The notes: generated by a model from the sequence alone, not told the origin. A stretch of DNA of 64,000 nt from Begonia masoniana (GCA_022432975.1 CM039505.1:23469916-23533915), one strand, 5' to 3'. Counted from the first letter of the stretch, positions 1-11,031 are shown. Made by a program: numbers and translations.

Positions 1-1897
1 GGTCCAAAACTTGCTTAAATCTTATCAAGACGTCTTCCCTGAGGAATTGACACCTGGCTTACCACCTATCCGAGGTATTGAGCATCAAATAGACCTACAG
101 CCCGGAGCCATGTTACCAAATAGACCGGCCTATAGGATGAGACCTGAAGAGGCCAAGGAATTGCAAGAACAAGTACAAGAGCTGTTAGGAAAAGGATACA
201 TTAGAGAATCGATGCGTCCTTGAGCTGTGCCTACATTACTTGTACCTAAGACAGATGGCACTATGAGGATGTGCATTGATAGTCGCGCTATCAATCAAAT
301 TATTATCAACTATAGATTTCTGATTCCTAGGCTCGAAGACATGTTGGATTAATTAAGTGGAGCATCCATATTTTCCAAAGTTGATCTGAAGAGTGGTTAT
401 CACCAAATACGAATGAAAGAGGGTAACAAATGAAAAACTGCCTTCAAGACTAAGTACGGATTGTTTGAGTGGATGGTTTTGCCATTCAGACTCACTAATG
501 CCCCAAGCACCTTCATGAGGTTGATGCACCATGTGCTTAAAGACTTTTTAAGAAAGTTTGTCATCGTTTACTTCGATGACATCTCGGTGTACAGCTCTGA
601 CCTTCCCCAACACCTCAACCATCTCGGGATGCTTTTTCAAACTCTTCGTAAAGCTAAATTTTTTAGAAATTTGAGTAAATGCTCCTTCGGCTAAGAAAAG
701 GTGTATTTCGTAGGATTTATCATTTCAAAAGATGGTTTAGAAGCTGATGAGGAAATTTTGGAGAAAAGAAGACTCTTGAGTTACTAAAAGAGCGATTCTA
801 CTGGCCACACATGATGAAAGATGTGCACCACTCTCTTGAGCAGTGCATCGTGTGTAAGAAGGCCAAGAGTAAAGTTCTTCCCCAAGGACTTTATCTACCT
901 TTACCTGTTCCAACTCATCCTTGGGTACAGATTAGCATGGATTTCGTCTTAGGGTTACCACAAACTGGACGCAGTAAGGATTCCATTATGGTAGTCGTGG
1001 ACCGTTTATCCAAAATAGCGCATTTTATCGTATGCACCAAAACTGGTGACTTTGCTGCTATAGCCGACATTTTCTTCAAGAAAATTGTTAGACTCAATGG
1101 AGTGCCGCAATCAATAGTGTCTGACCGCGATACAAAATTTTTAAGCTCTTTTTGGAAGACCTTATAGAAGAAATTGGGGACTAAATTATGTTTTAGTACT
1201 TCATTCCATCCCCAAACGGACTGTCAAATAGAAGTGGTCAACAGGACCTTGGGAACTCTTCTTCGCAGTGTTGTGGGTAAGAACTTAACCAATTGGGACA
1301 TAGTGCTACCCCAAATTGAATTCTGTTACAACAGAAGCCTTCACTCCACCACCCAGTAAACGCCCTTTGAGGTAGCCTATGGATTTAATCTGCACTCACC
1401 ACTAGATCTTATTTCCATTCCTACCTAGGACCTTGTAAACCCTTCGGGAGCCAATAAAATAGAGCAAATTAAAAGGTTGCATGAGAAGGTTCACAAAACC
1501 ATCCAAAAGAATAATGCCAATTATGCTAAGCATGCCAATAAAGGGAGAAAAAAGTAATATTTAACGAGGGAGATTTGGTTTGGTTACATCTCCGCAAGGA
1601 AAGATTTCCCACTAAGAGACGTTCCAAATTACTCCCTAGAGTTGAAGGCCCTTTCAAGATACTTGAGCGAATAAATAACAACGCTTACAAATTGGAGTTA
1701 CGGGATGAATATGGAGTGTCATCCACCTTTAATGTCCAAGATTCGTCCCTTTACGTTGGAGAAATAGATCGTGAAGAGGAGATTAAATCATTGGATTTGA
1801 GGTCAAATCCTCAGCCACCTGGAGGGGATGACGTGTCAAGGAGGCCCATAACTAGATCGCAGACTAAGACCCATAACTTACTTAACCATTTTACTAA
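1..1897 (+). pseudogene. Degraded CRM-like Ty3/gypsy pol (RT and integrase)
   Basis: This is a relic of a chromovirus polyprotein. The reverse transcriptase starts at 11, with the GIEHQIDL and NRPAYRM motifs typical of CRM-like elements, and its catalytic YFDD is near 570-590. Stops at about 223, 351, 432 and 692 interrupt it. At about 760-790 the reading jumps from the end of RT to the integrase zinc-binding region, so RNase H is deleted. The integrase core follows with its two aspartates (in SMDFVLG and VSDRDTKF) and the FHPQTD block, interrupted near 1166 and 1359. The C-terminal part (1575-1897) has the RKERFPTK region and a SLDLRSNP tail like CRM elements. It cannot encode a working enzyme. 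The tail is cut by the solo LTR at 1898, and sequence of the same character resumes at 4400. Ty3/gypsy is certain; the CRM clade is from remembered family motifs. Confidence 0.85.
1893..1897. repeat. Target-site duplication ACTAA, left copy
   Basis: The five bases before the LTR terminus are ACTAA and the identical word follows the other terminus at 4395-4399. Five base pairs is the usual gypsy integrase stagger. Confidence 0.9.
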
Positions 1898-2364
1898 TGT
1901 AACGCCCCGAGTTTTCAGAACCGGTTCGCTACTCATGACATAGGACAGGACTAAGAAATTTTAAGGAAAATTTTAAAATTTCACTCAACGATAAAATTAA
2001 ATCTTTAAATCTTCAAAACTTGCAGCGGAAAACTTTTTGTATAAACAACATTTATAAAATAGACAAAATATTAAAACATTTGACTGAGAGAAACGAAATT
2101 CAAAGCACATCTACCGCTGAACGGTACCAGCGGTGGAAGTGAATACAAACGATATCCACCGCTAAATAGTACCAGCGGAAGAGGCAAAAACAAAAGACAT
2201 CTTCTGCTTCTAACGTTCACCACACACGTCAGCCGAACGATGTGTCGATTTTCATGCATCTTCCGCTCACATCTGCCGACGACGCATCAGATACTCTAAT
2301 CTACAGATCACAAAACGGCAAAACTCTCTACTCACATCTACCGATCACAAAACGACAAAACTTC

Positions 2365-2940
2365 GATCACAAAACTACAAATCTTCTTCTCACATCTACC
2401 GATCACAAAACTACAAATCTTCTTCTCACATCTACCGATCACAAAACTACAAATCTTCTTCTCACATCTACCGATCACAAAACTACAAATCTTCTTCTCA
2501 CATCTACCGATCACAAAACTACAAATCTTCTTCTCACATCTACCGATCACAAAACTACAAATCTTCTTCTCACATCTACCGATCACAAAACTACAAATCT
2601 TCTTCTCACATCTACCGATCACAAAACTACAAATCTTCTTCTCACATCTACCGATCACAAAACTACAAATCTTCTTCTCACATCTACCGATCACAAAACT
2701 ACAAATCTTCTTCTCACATCTACCGATCACAAAACTACAAATCTTCTTCTCACATCTACCGATCACAAAACTACAAATCTTCTTCTCACATCTACCGATC
2801 ACAAAACTACAAATCTTCTTCTCACATCTACCGATCACAAAACTACAAATCTTCTTCTCACATCTACCGATCACAAAACTACAAATCTTCTTCTCACATC
2901 CACCGATCACAAAACGACAAATCTTCTTCTCACATCTACC
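2365..2940. repeat. 36-bp minisatellite, 16 tandem units
   Basis: Sixteen 36-bp units lie head to tail; the unit contains CACATCTACCGATCACAAAA. All but the last are essentially identical. Because 36 is a multiple of three and the unit has no stop, both strands are open for over 200 codons, but the peptide is a 12-residue repeat inside an LTR and I do not treat it as coding. Each unit carries CATCTACCGAT, a one-base variant of the CATCTGCCGAT word seen in the other LTR families. Confidence 0.97.
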
Positions 2941-3359
2941 GATAGACAAAATACTTGACATCCACCGGTGGACTACATCCACCGATAGACAAAATACTTG
3001 CAAATTTTTACTGAAAACATTCAAGACAATCTGACCCTAAGAAACTTCTGAAATCCATCAAATAACAATTGAAACCAACATTGTATCTTTATCCAATAAA
3101 AATCCCAAATTAGCAATCCATAACAAAACCAAATCAGGTCTTCATATTAGGAAAAACTCAAAACATTCAAAAACCTTCAACCATTACTATCATCAAAATC
3201 CTCTGCACTCCTCGACAGAACATCTGAAAAGTTAGACTCCACATACAGACAATAGTTAAACCGCCTCATCAGAGTACCAGACCGCGGCATAGACATGCTC
3301 CTTCAACTCCATCTATTATTCAGTGCACTCAGAGAATTCACCTGTTGCAACCTCAGCGC

Positions 3360-3846
3360 CTACATCACAAAACTCATCTATTAGTCTAATGCTAAGTAAG
3401 TAAAGCAATAATAAAACGAAATGCTGAAACATAAATCCTAGACATGTAGTTTCTACTTTCACATCGTAGTTACCTATGCGTTCTTTCCCTGAACTGATCT
3501 CTCGGTTCCATTGGGAGTCGGATCAATTCTCCCAAAGTCATACATCCTCTCTCTTGATTAAGGGGCGGATTAGTTCCCTCAACAACTGATCTGATCCCCC
3601 TATTTCGTTGGGAAGTGGATCAATTTTCTAAAAGTCATACATCCTCTCTCTTGATTAAAGGGCGGATTAGTTCCTTTAACAACTGTTCTATTTCAATCGG
3701 TTCATTCCTCACCGTACCACTATGCATATAAATTCATTTTTGCATACTTTCAAAACATGATACAGGACAAACTGAAAACATACAGACCATGCATAATCCT
3801 ATTATTTTGTGATGTAGGCCCGAAGGCACACATATACTCTACTTAC
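3360..3846 (-). other. Candidate leader intron in solo LTR 1898
   Basis: In the LTR sense (minus) a GTAAGT donor reads leftward from 3846 and a GATGTAG acceptor ends at 3360, 487 bases apart, almost the same as in the related LTR at 47278-47757. The stem-loop at 3381-3395 (TTAGT, CTAAT, GCTAA on the plus strand) sits just before the acceptor. It is inferred from conservation; no transcript evidence is available. Confidence 0.5.
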
Positions 3847-4394
3847 ATGGTCTCCTAGAAAAACGTTTGGTGAAAGGCTACTCCGAGAGTTTACTCAAAC
3901 CTAAAATCACAGACAGAGTATCGATTAGATCTTCACTAAACCTCATTCTAAGCTATCCCGAAATCTAAGGAAGTTATTTGGGAGCTCTGGTCATAGTGCA
4001 CTCCCGATATAACACAAAACCCGAACTAACACTCACTCACAGAATCCTCAAAACTCGTATTTAAAATCCCCCCCCCCCTATCAATGATAGTTACAATGTA
4101 GCAAGAAATCGAAGTAGAACTCACCTAGCTTGGAGGGAATGGGAGGGAAAATTACCGAGAGAAGCTCTGCTACTGAGCTGAAAGCCGAAAGAGGAAGTAT
4201 AGGAAATAGTGGCGGCTACAGTGTACTAATCACGAAACCTCTTCCCTTAAATAGGTTATCCACTAGATAACAATATTACCATTATGCCCTTACTTAGACC
4301 CTCATTAATTTAATGCTAATTCTCCCAATCTCATCCATAAAACATTCACTACAAGTTGATAAAGTAATTTGGTTCAAAGAAACCGGATGTTACA

Positions 4395-5300
4395 ACTAAT
4401 GAGTTTGCAATTCTTGCAGGGATGGATCTTATTGTTGACATCACTTGGAAGCCTAATTCAGAAGATATGGATCAGCTCGTGCACCTCCTCACTTGGAGCA
4501 CTCAAATGGACTTCTCCAACGGCCCAATGGGAATTTTTCTTCCCGGCCAATAAATTATGACATTTTTGTTTTAAACTTTTGTGGCAAACTCTAGCCTTCT
4601 TGTATGAACTATTTATATTGCATCATGCATTAGATTGAGTGGTTAGGATTAGATGTATGATGGTGGCTAATTGGGTTAAGTTCATGGGATGATGCTAGGC
4701 CATGAAGGAAGATTGCATGCAAGGCTCCATCAATTGCACTAATGAGGATTTAACTTAAAGAAGGCATGGATTTGTGACTTGGCAGTAAGGACAAAAGGTA
4801 GTGCTCACAAGCATTGATGATGTGGCACAAGGAGAGCGCTTGATGACTTTTGTAAGGAATGAAGCTTCACCATTGGATGAAGCACAAGAATAAATGATCT
4901 CGGCCATCCATCTCTATTTCATCAACGGTCATTGTAAAACCTTAGCCACCTTAGGTTTCTATTTAAGCATAGTTATTGGTGTTTGTAGAAAATTTTTTGC
5001 CATTTTTATGAAATTCCTATTTCCCTAACCGAAGTGTTAGAAGGCCTACGGGTATTCTCAGTTTTCTAATCGAGTGGAGAAACCCTCTATTGTTCCCCTA
5101 GCCCTCGGGTTGCTAGGTGAATTCTTATCTTTTTCCTCACCTTTCTCTCTTGAGAGTTCAAGGTTCGAGGACGAAAACCTAGACCTAACGGTGGTTGTTT
5201 TCTTATGGGAAAACATGCACTTGTGAGCCAAACGTTAGATAGCTCTCGGGTCCGCCAAAGGTATTTCCATCTTTTCATCATTTCATGCATTTAATTTCAT
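4395..5300 (+). repeat. 3' flank of the CRM-like relic, probably UTR and LTR remains
   Basis: After the solo LTR and its duplication the host sequence resumes. It includes a CTTCTCCAACGGCCCAAT stretch and a CTATTTAAGC promoter-like word near 4965, as expected for the 3' UTR and LTR of the CRM-like element at 1-1897. I could not find LTR termini. A 63-codon open stretch at 4369-4560 crosses the solo-LTR boundary and is not a gene. Confidence 0.45.
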
Positions 5301-6233
5301 CTTTATTGCGGCCACACATTCATCACACACTTCACTTTTATTTTGTGTTTTCTTCATCTCCATTTTCTTCATTTTTCTTCACAGTTTTTGCACACACCAT
5401 CACTTGACTTCTTTGCTCCATTTTCTTTTACATTTCATGCCATTATTTCCACTATAACTCTCGGCCACCTTCACACACTAATCACCTTCTATTTTAGTTT
5501 CATTTTCATCTTCATCCCTTTCACATTTCTTTTCGGTTTTGTGCACACTCATCACCCAAACACTTTTACCTATTTTGTGGGTATACACGGTTCCTTCTCT
5601 AAGGGCCACCGTGTCAATTAGCTACAATTTTGCTATGAGACTTCACAGCGAAACGGAGGGGAGGAAGATTGAAAAATATTAATAACCATATTGGCTCTCA
5701 CAAGATGGAAGCACATGTCACACATACAACCTTCTCACGGATATAACTCACCAAGGAAGATGTAGTTTCTTTGGAGTTAACACCAAGTTTTCAATTGAGC
5801 TGCTGCAAATTCATTCAATGCCTCAAAAAATGACTTAAGAATGGTTTAAATACCATGTCCTTTTAAAAAATGAGGTTCAAACTATTAGCCAAAAGGCTAG
5901 AAAAAAGAGACTCGGCTAAGTGCAAGAGCCGAGTATAAGGATGTTTTGCCAATTTTAGCAAATTCCTCCCTCTCTTCAAGGGTCACTATCAAGTGGTCCA
6001 TTCTTCCACAAAACACAGCCACAAAATGGTGCTCAACTAAACATGTTCGGCCATCACAAGGCACACACAAAATAACTACTAAAAGAACTAATGAAAATAA
6101 ACTAAGTTTAGGACTACATTAATTTGTTCCAAGGAAAACATTGATTCATTCTTCATGCTTAGTTTGGCCAAGAAGTTGCTCCCACATCAATGAGTAAAAT
6201 GGTTTCTCCATATCTTGTGCGATAGACTCCAAC
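5301..6233. other. AT-rich intergenic sequence, nothing recognised
   Basis: This stretch is pyrimidine-rich at 5330-5600, with a 92-codon open stretch of low complexity rich in F, H and I. It has no recognisable domain, LTR terminus or RNA gene. It is probably old transposon sequence, such as a UTR, but I cannot place it. Confidence 0.4.
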
Positions 6234-6807
6234 TGTAGGAACGAGATTGTCTAAGAGGGGAGTGAATTAGACCTTTTAAAAATTTCTTAAACTAATCAGC
6301 AAGCACACACAGCAATAAAAATAACAGAGAGAGATAGAGAAAAACCAACACAAGAGTTTTTACGTGGTTCGGCCAAAACCTGCCTACATCCACGCTTCAA
6401 GGTTCCCCCTTGAAGACCCTTAACCTTCTCGTCAACGAGAATACAAGATCGAACTTCCGGACGTCGATCTACTGCCTTTTACAATTCTGGATTATTCTTC
6501 ACGGGCGATAATCCACTGCCTTATACAGATTTTGAGTTTGAAACAATCAATACAATCTAAACTCCCTCAAAGGTTAAATCTCAAGTTTAAGTTCAAGAGG
6601 AGTAGATGAAATACAGAGTATGATAGATTTAGCAGATTAGGGCTCTGTAACACCCGACAACTTCGGTCAGGTGATTTTCTCAATAGAATTAACTGTCACC
6701 TGTTTATTTTTTTTAACCTTTTGATTTAATGTCTTAATGCCAAGTTTTTATGTATTTTGTCTTAAACTTGTGCGGTGGCAGATTGGTAATAAAGTGGGAT
6801 TTTGGCT

Positions 6808-6817
6808 TATATAAATA
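6808..6817 (+). promoter_or_regulatory. TATA box of solo LTR 6646
   Basis: TATATAAATA lies about 160 bp inside the LTR and is followed about 35-45 bases later by the CACTGTAGCC motif shared with other families here. This implies a short U3 and a transcribed leader of more than 2 kb. The equivalent box in element E is TATAAATAGG on the minus strand at 57651-57660. Confidence 0.65.
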
Positions 6818-7349
6818 GAATAAGGAAATCCTTAAACCTCTCAAAAACCTCACTGTAGCCGTCACACTTTCCTCTTCGATTTCTCCACTCTCCAGAGCTC
6901 TCTCTCAGCCGGCGACTTCTCCACCAGCGAGTGATTTCTCCTGTATCCACTCCGATAACCCACATTTGAGGTAAGGTTCTGACAATGTAGTTGTTGGAAA
7001 AGTTATTTAGAGCTCTGCTTTTAGCTAGAAACCCGCAGTCCGGATTTTGCTATGACAGAGTAAAATAGGAACATTGTTAAGCTGAGTTTGGTAATAGCAT
7101 TGCCGATTTGAATCTGAACTTTTGACAACCGACTGTAAATAACTGCTAGGTTGAATCCGAATGTCTGGAATCTTGGAGCTTAACCCACGCACCCAAGGTG
7201 CTTGACGGAAAAGACTAAGAAATACAGAGTTTAGGATGACATTTAGTTAGGACCTTATTAGTTTTGAGTTTAAGTTATTTAACTACGAATATGAAATGTC
7301 ATAGGCAAGGAAAGCTCAAGTGAAGGTGCTGCTCAGCTAAGGAATCCAG

Positions 7350-7983
7350 GTAAGTGAATGTATTAAGATTTCCGGCCACTAGGGCCCTACACCGCAAGGG
7401 TATTAGGAAATCATTGAGATGTCTGTATGTTGACTATGACTAGTTATTGCCATGATATGAAGAATTTGTGTAAGAAGATGTTAAGTTACAGGATGTTTTG
7501 CTTGTCCTTATGGTATGACTTCTCTCTGTGAACTTCATGTTTATGCATTGAGTCCACGTTTATGACTGAGTTAAGAACATGAAAAGTAAATGTAATCATG
7601 ATTAAGTGCAGGACGGGGAAAAGAGACTATGACAAGTAAAGCTCGCGGATTCTCCCCCTGGTGGAGGCCGAGTTGATGATATGTATGGCTCGCGAATTCT
7701 CCCACTGGTGGAGGCCGAGTTGATGATGTGTATGGCTCGTGAATTCTCCCACTGGTGGAGGCCGAGTTAGTCGTTACTATGATTGCCGCGATAGGCAAAT
7801 GACTATGTACCCCTGTCTTTCTCCCTCGTCTCCTGCCTTAATACATGCTATGTAAATAATGAAAATGAGCATGAATGAAGAAAGATTTACGGACTTATGT
7901 TTATTAATTTGTACACTCATGTATGTCTGCCAGCATGCATTCCTTACTAAGCATTAGGCTTATAGTTAAACCTTATGGTGTAG
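7350..7983 (+). other. Candidate leader intron in solo LTR 6646
   Basis: CCAG|GTAAGT opens it and GGTGTAG|GTGAAG closes it, 634 bases. The stem-loop TAAGC-ATTAG-GCTTA is at 7948-7962, about 21 bases before the acceptor AG. A GGCC-ACTAG-GGCC hairpin lies at 7374-7386, just after the donor. The same order occurs in every related LTR in the window. Confidence 0.55.
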
Positions 7984-8339
7984 GTGAAGAAGGTTCAGGT
8001 GAGGATGCTATGTTCAAAGAGAATGTTTAAAGCTGGTTGCTGAAGGATGCTCAGAATGACAGTGCAGGACTGGAGAGGCGATTTATGACCCTTGGTTATG
8101 CTCATAGTATGTCGTGGTTTATATGATAAAGAAGGTCTAAGTGGATTAAGATTTCTTATAACAATGGAGTCTGAATTAGCTGACTTAAAATTCGGAATCT
8201 GTTAGGGATTTTAAGGACTAATGAATGGTCTGCTTTACTTAAGTCTTCTGTTATCTATACTCTGAATGAATTGTAGTTTATCAGTAAGGTTTATGGTCAA
8301 GTTGAGCTATATAAATGTTGGAATGAGTTCTGTCGTAGA

Positions 8340-9150
8340 AGTTTCTATCGATGGAAACTGAGTTAGCGTTTTCTACCGGTAGATGTGGTTTAGCTATCGG
8401 TAGAAGTCGAGATAAATTTTCCCTTTCAGAAGATGAAATCTGTGGTGTTAATGAGGCACGTGAGAGGCTCGTGTCGAGCGGGCAGAAATAAAGTGTCATG
8501 TCATCGGCAGAAGTAGAGTATTTTGTCATCGGCAGTTGTAGGTATTTATGTCATCGGCAGTTGTAGGTATTTATGTCATCGGCAGTTGTAGAGTATTACG
8601 TCATCGGCAGAAGTTGTAGGTATTTATGTCATCGGCAGTTGTAGGTATTTATGTCATCGGCAGATGTAGAGTATTACGTCATCGGCAGAAGTAGAGTGTT
8701 ATGTCATCGGCAGAAGTAGAGTATTACGTCATCGGCAGAAGTAGAGTATTACGTCATCGGCAGAAGTAGAGTGTTATGCCATCGGCAGAAGTAGAGTATT
8801 TTGTCATCGACAGATGTAGGTATTTATGTCATCGGCAGATGTAGTGCATTTTTCCACCGGAAGATGTAAGAGATATTTTGTTGTTAAAGCTACCGAAGAT
8901 GTCTTCTTGATCGTTGTTCATTAATTAATGGACACGTGATCTGCCATGTTCACCAGTAGATGTATTAAGGAAGTTTGTCGTTAGTGCCCGGATGGGGTGT
9001 TTTCTATCGGTAAATGAGCCTGTTTTTCATCGGCAGATGTTGTGTCTGTGACTATCGGCAGATGCCGCTTAAAAGAGGTGTAGAAAAGATGTGTTGCGTG
9101 GCTGGCACGTGACCATCGGTCGATGTAGCCTAGGACTCCATCGGCAGATG
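8340..9150. repeat. Irregular minisatellite of CGTCATCGGCAGAWG words
   Basis: About twenty copies of CATCGGCAGAAG, CATCGGCAGTTG or CATCGGCAGATG occur, mostly spaced 26-32 bases apart and often preceded by ACGT. Spacing and flanks vary, so this is an older or repeatedly rearranged array than the ones at 2365 and 9645. Scattered further copies (9018-9150) approach the LTR end. Confidence 0.9.
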
Positions 9151-9586
9151 CATTAAGATGTGTTTCCAAATAAAATAATAATATAAAAGTAAACGCACCG
9201 TTAATGAATAAGATGCATGAAGCATGAACCGAATGATTAGGAGATTAAGAATGGTGATCACGTGACGGCTCCTGGCCGGGGTCGTTACAGGCTCAAGAGT
9301 AAAAATTCGCAAAAGTTGTTTCTTCGTGCTCTAACCTCAGCTTAAATACTCTGTCTGATTTTGCTTCACAGAATTGGAGCTCTTTCTCAATGGAAAATGT
9401 TACCGGGGGAAAGCATCCGTACTGAACAGAATATCCGTGCAGCTGAAATGCTGTTCGTCGTCGCCATAAAGTTCTGGAGTAATGCTTGGAAAATGACATC
9501 ACTGTATTTTCGCGGTTCATTTAAGTTTGACGATAGATCACCGGTGGAAGAGCTTTAAAAAATCGAACGTCATCGGTGGATGCAAC

Positions 9587-10018
9587 TTGAAAGCCATCGG
9601 CAGAAGCAATCTTGAAAGCCATCGGCAGAAGCAATCTTGAAAGCCATCGGCAGATGCAAGCCTTGAACTCCATCGGCAGATGCAAGCCTTGAACTCCATC
9701 GGCAGATGCAAGCCTTGAACTCCATCGGCAGATGCAAGCCTTGAACTCCATCGGCAGATGCAAGCCTTGAACTCCATCGGCAGATGCAAGCCTTGAACTC
9801 CATCGGCAGATGCAAGCCTTGAACTCCATCGGCAGATGCAAGCCTTGAACTCCATCGGCAGATGCAAGCCTTGAACTCCATCGGCAGATGCAAGCCTTGA
9901 ACTCCATCGGCAGATGCAAGCCTTGAACTCCATCGGCAGATGCAAGCCTTGAACTCCATCGGCAGATGCAAGCCTTGAACTCCATCGGCAGATGCAAGCC
10001 TTGAACTCATCGGCAGAT
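9587..10018. repeat. 26-bp minisatellite in the Sirevirus-like LTR
   Basis: Two or three 25-bp units (CATCGGCAGAAGCAATC type) are followed from 9645 by 14 near-perfect 26-bp units containing CATCGGCAGATGCAAGCC, and a partial unit at 10008. The core word is the same as in the gypsy LTRs, although this LTR appears to be copia. Three units make 78 bases with no stop, so all three minus frames are open; none is considered coding. Confidence 0.97.
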
Positions 10019-10320
10019 AAGATTCTTTAACACTCCAATGTTTTTGTTGTTTAAATATCGGTGGATGCCATTCTTTTCTTCAACCGGTGGATGGTCTCGT
10101 TGTCTTTTAGCTATCGGTTAATGTGAACATTTTATACAATTTCAGCCCTTTACATTAAACCAATATTGTTAGAAAACTAAAATACCTTTTTAAGGGTATT
10201 TCCAACAGATTAAAACACAAACATAATTCATTTCTCATTTAACAAAAATAATCAAATACATATTTATCATCCAATACACATCAAAAACTTAGTTAGACTT
10301 AAACACTAAGTAATTCAAAA

Positions 10321-10600
10321 TCCCTCTTTTTGATGATAACACATATAGAGTTGATTAAGTATAACTCCCCCATAATCTTAGCTCCCCATAGCAAATGCAT
10401 ATATGCCAAAAAAAAAACAAAACACAGAGCATACCAGAGTTTCAAAACATTCAAAGATGTGCATATATCCAGATTTCAAGATGTGCATGTATCCAGATTT
10501 CCAAAAATATGCATACATAATCATAGTAACTAATTCAACATTGATCAAATATATTCTCCCCCATTGACATTATCAAAAACAAACAGAGACTCAGCAGAAG
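10321..10600 (-). mobile_element. Sirevirus-type repeated polypurine tracts
   Basis: Pyrimidine runs followed by a TGATGATAAC-like word occur at about 10321 (TCCCTCTTTTTGATGAT), 10366 (CTCCCCCATAATCTTAG) and 10556 (TCTCCCCCATTGACATTATC). On the minus strand these are polypurine tracts next to the LTR. Multiple tracts of this kind are a known Sirevirus hallmark, supporting the copia assignment of the LTR on the left. Confidence 0.55.
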
Positions 10601-11031
10601 CAATGCATTTACCACAAGGTATAGAAACATCAGAGGATGCCATTAGAATATCAATAAAAGTGTTTACAAACAAAATTAGCTACTTAAAGAGGGCTAAAAA
10701 ATGTGTCCAAAAAGCTTGGCTAATCCAAGCAGGCACTTCAAGGTCTGAGGAGAAGTACGCATCCACGAGTGTTTGGAGGGAAGCAATATCTTGAGGGACG
10801 GGTGGATGATAGAGCACTAAACCCTGGCTGGAGTAGGCTCTGGCTGAGGAGCAGTAGAGGTAGAGTGGCCTTGATAGACACCACATCCAAGTAGGGAGCC
10901 GGAGATGGAGAAGATTCTGAGTACACCACCATCATACATGGCAGCAGGCCGAGCGAAAGACGCAGTAGGCACACGGAGGAGAGATGCTAGTAAGCCTCCT
11001 GGATAGATCCAACGACAGTAGGCCACATCAA
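10601..11031 (-). other. Internal 3' part of the Sirevirus-like element, unrecognised
   Basis: The sequence continues from the polypurine tracts to the assembly gap. Short minus-strand open stretches exist (for example 10680-10886) but none shows a domain I can name. In Sireviruses this position can hold an envelope-like reading frame or UTR; the sequence does not let me decide. Confidence 0.35.

Larger units (their letters stand above)
1898..4394 (-). mobile_element. Solo LTR of the D-type Tekay family
   Basis: The copy runs from TGTAACGCCC to GATGTTACA, 2497 bp, and is flanked by the perfect 5-bp duplication ACTAA (1893-1897 and 4395-4399). No internal region is attached, so it is a solo LTR, normally left by recombination between two LTRs. 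Reverse-complemented it resembles the LTR at 46740-48783: same termini, the CACTGTAGCC motif, the GGGCGGATTAGTTCC-type segment and the GCTAA stem-loop. It is longer mainly because of the 36-bp minisatellite at 2365-2940. It interrupts the CRM-like pol, so it is the later insertion. Confidence 0.93.
6646..9289 (+). mobile_element. Solo LTR of the E-type Tekay family
   Basis: It begins TGTAACACCCGACAAC and ends CCTGGCCGGGGTCGTTACA, 2644 bp, between perfect GGCTC duplications (6641-6645 and 9290-9294). Both ends match, in reverse complement, the LTR of the element at 55325. It has a TATA box at 6808-6817, CACTGTAGCC at about 6851, a candidate intron at 7350-7983, and a minisatellite near its 3' end. 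No internal region is present. It sits inside the Sirevirus-like LTR and is therefore younger. Confidence 0.95.
6234..10317 (-). mobile_element. Sirevirus-like Ty1/copia LTR, split by a gypsy solo LTR
   Basis: The left part (6234-6645) starts TGTAGGAACGAG and contains CTAAGAGGGGAGTGAATTAG and TTTACGTGGTTCGGCC, words common in plant copia LTRs. The right part resumes at 9290 and ends near 10317, just before a pyrimidine tract followed by TTTTTGATGATAACAC. Read on the minus strand that is the Sirevirus arrangement of ATCATCAAAAAGAGGG polypurine tract then LTR. Without the nested insertion the LTR is about 1.4 kb and it contains the 26-bp minisatellite at 9587-10018. Both outer boundaries are approximate; no duplication was confirmed. 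Confidence 0.65.

Noticed and set aside
2242..3024. Open frames of over 220 codons on both strands
   Set aside because: They exist only because the 36-bp unit is a multiple of three and free of stops; the peptide is a pure 12-residue repeat in a solo LTR.
4066..4080. C run as a possible functional tract
   Set aside because: A short homopolymer within the solo LTR; likely slippage or sequencing noise.
9521..10010. Three overlapping minus frames of 135-158 codons
   Set aside because: A by-product of the 26-bp minisatellite, which is open in all three minus frames.
9587..10018. Possible CRISPR array
   Set aside because: The units are directly abutting and identical with no unique spacers, in plant DNA; it is a minisatellite. 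The same applies to 51690-51905 and 55860-56110.
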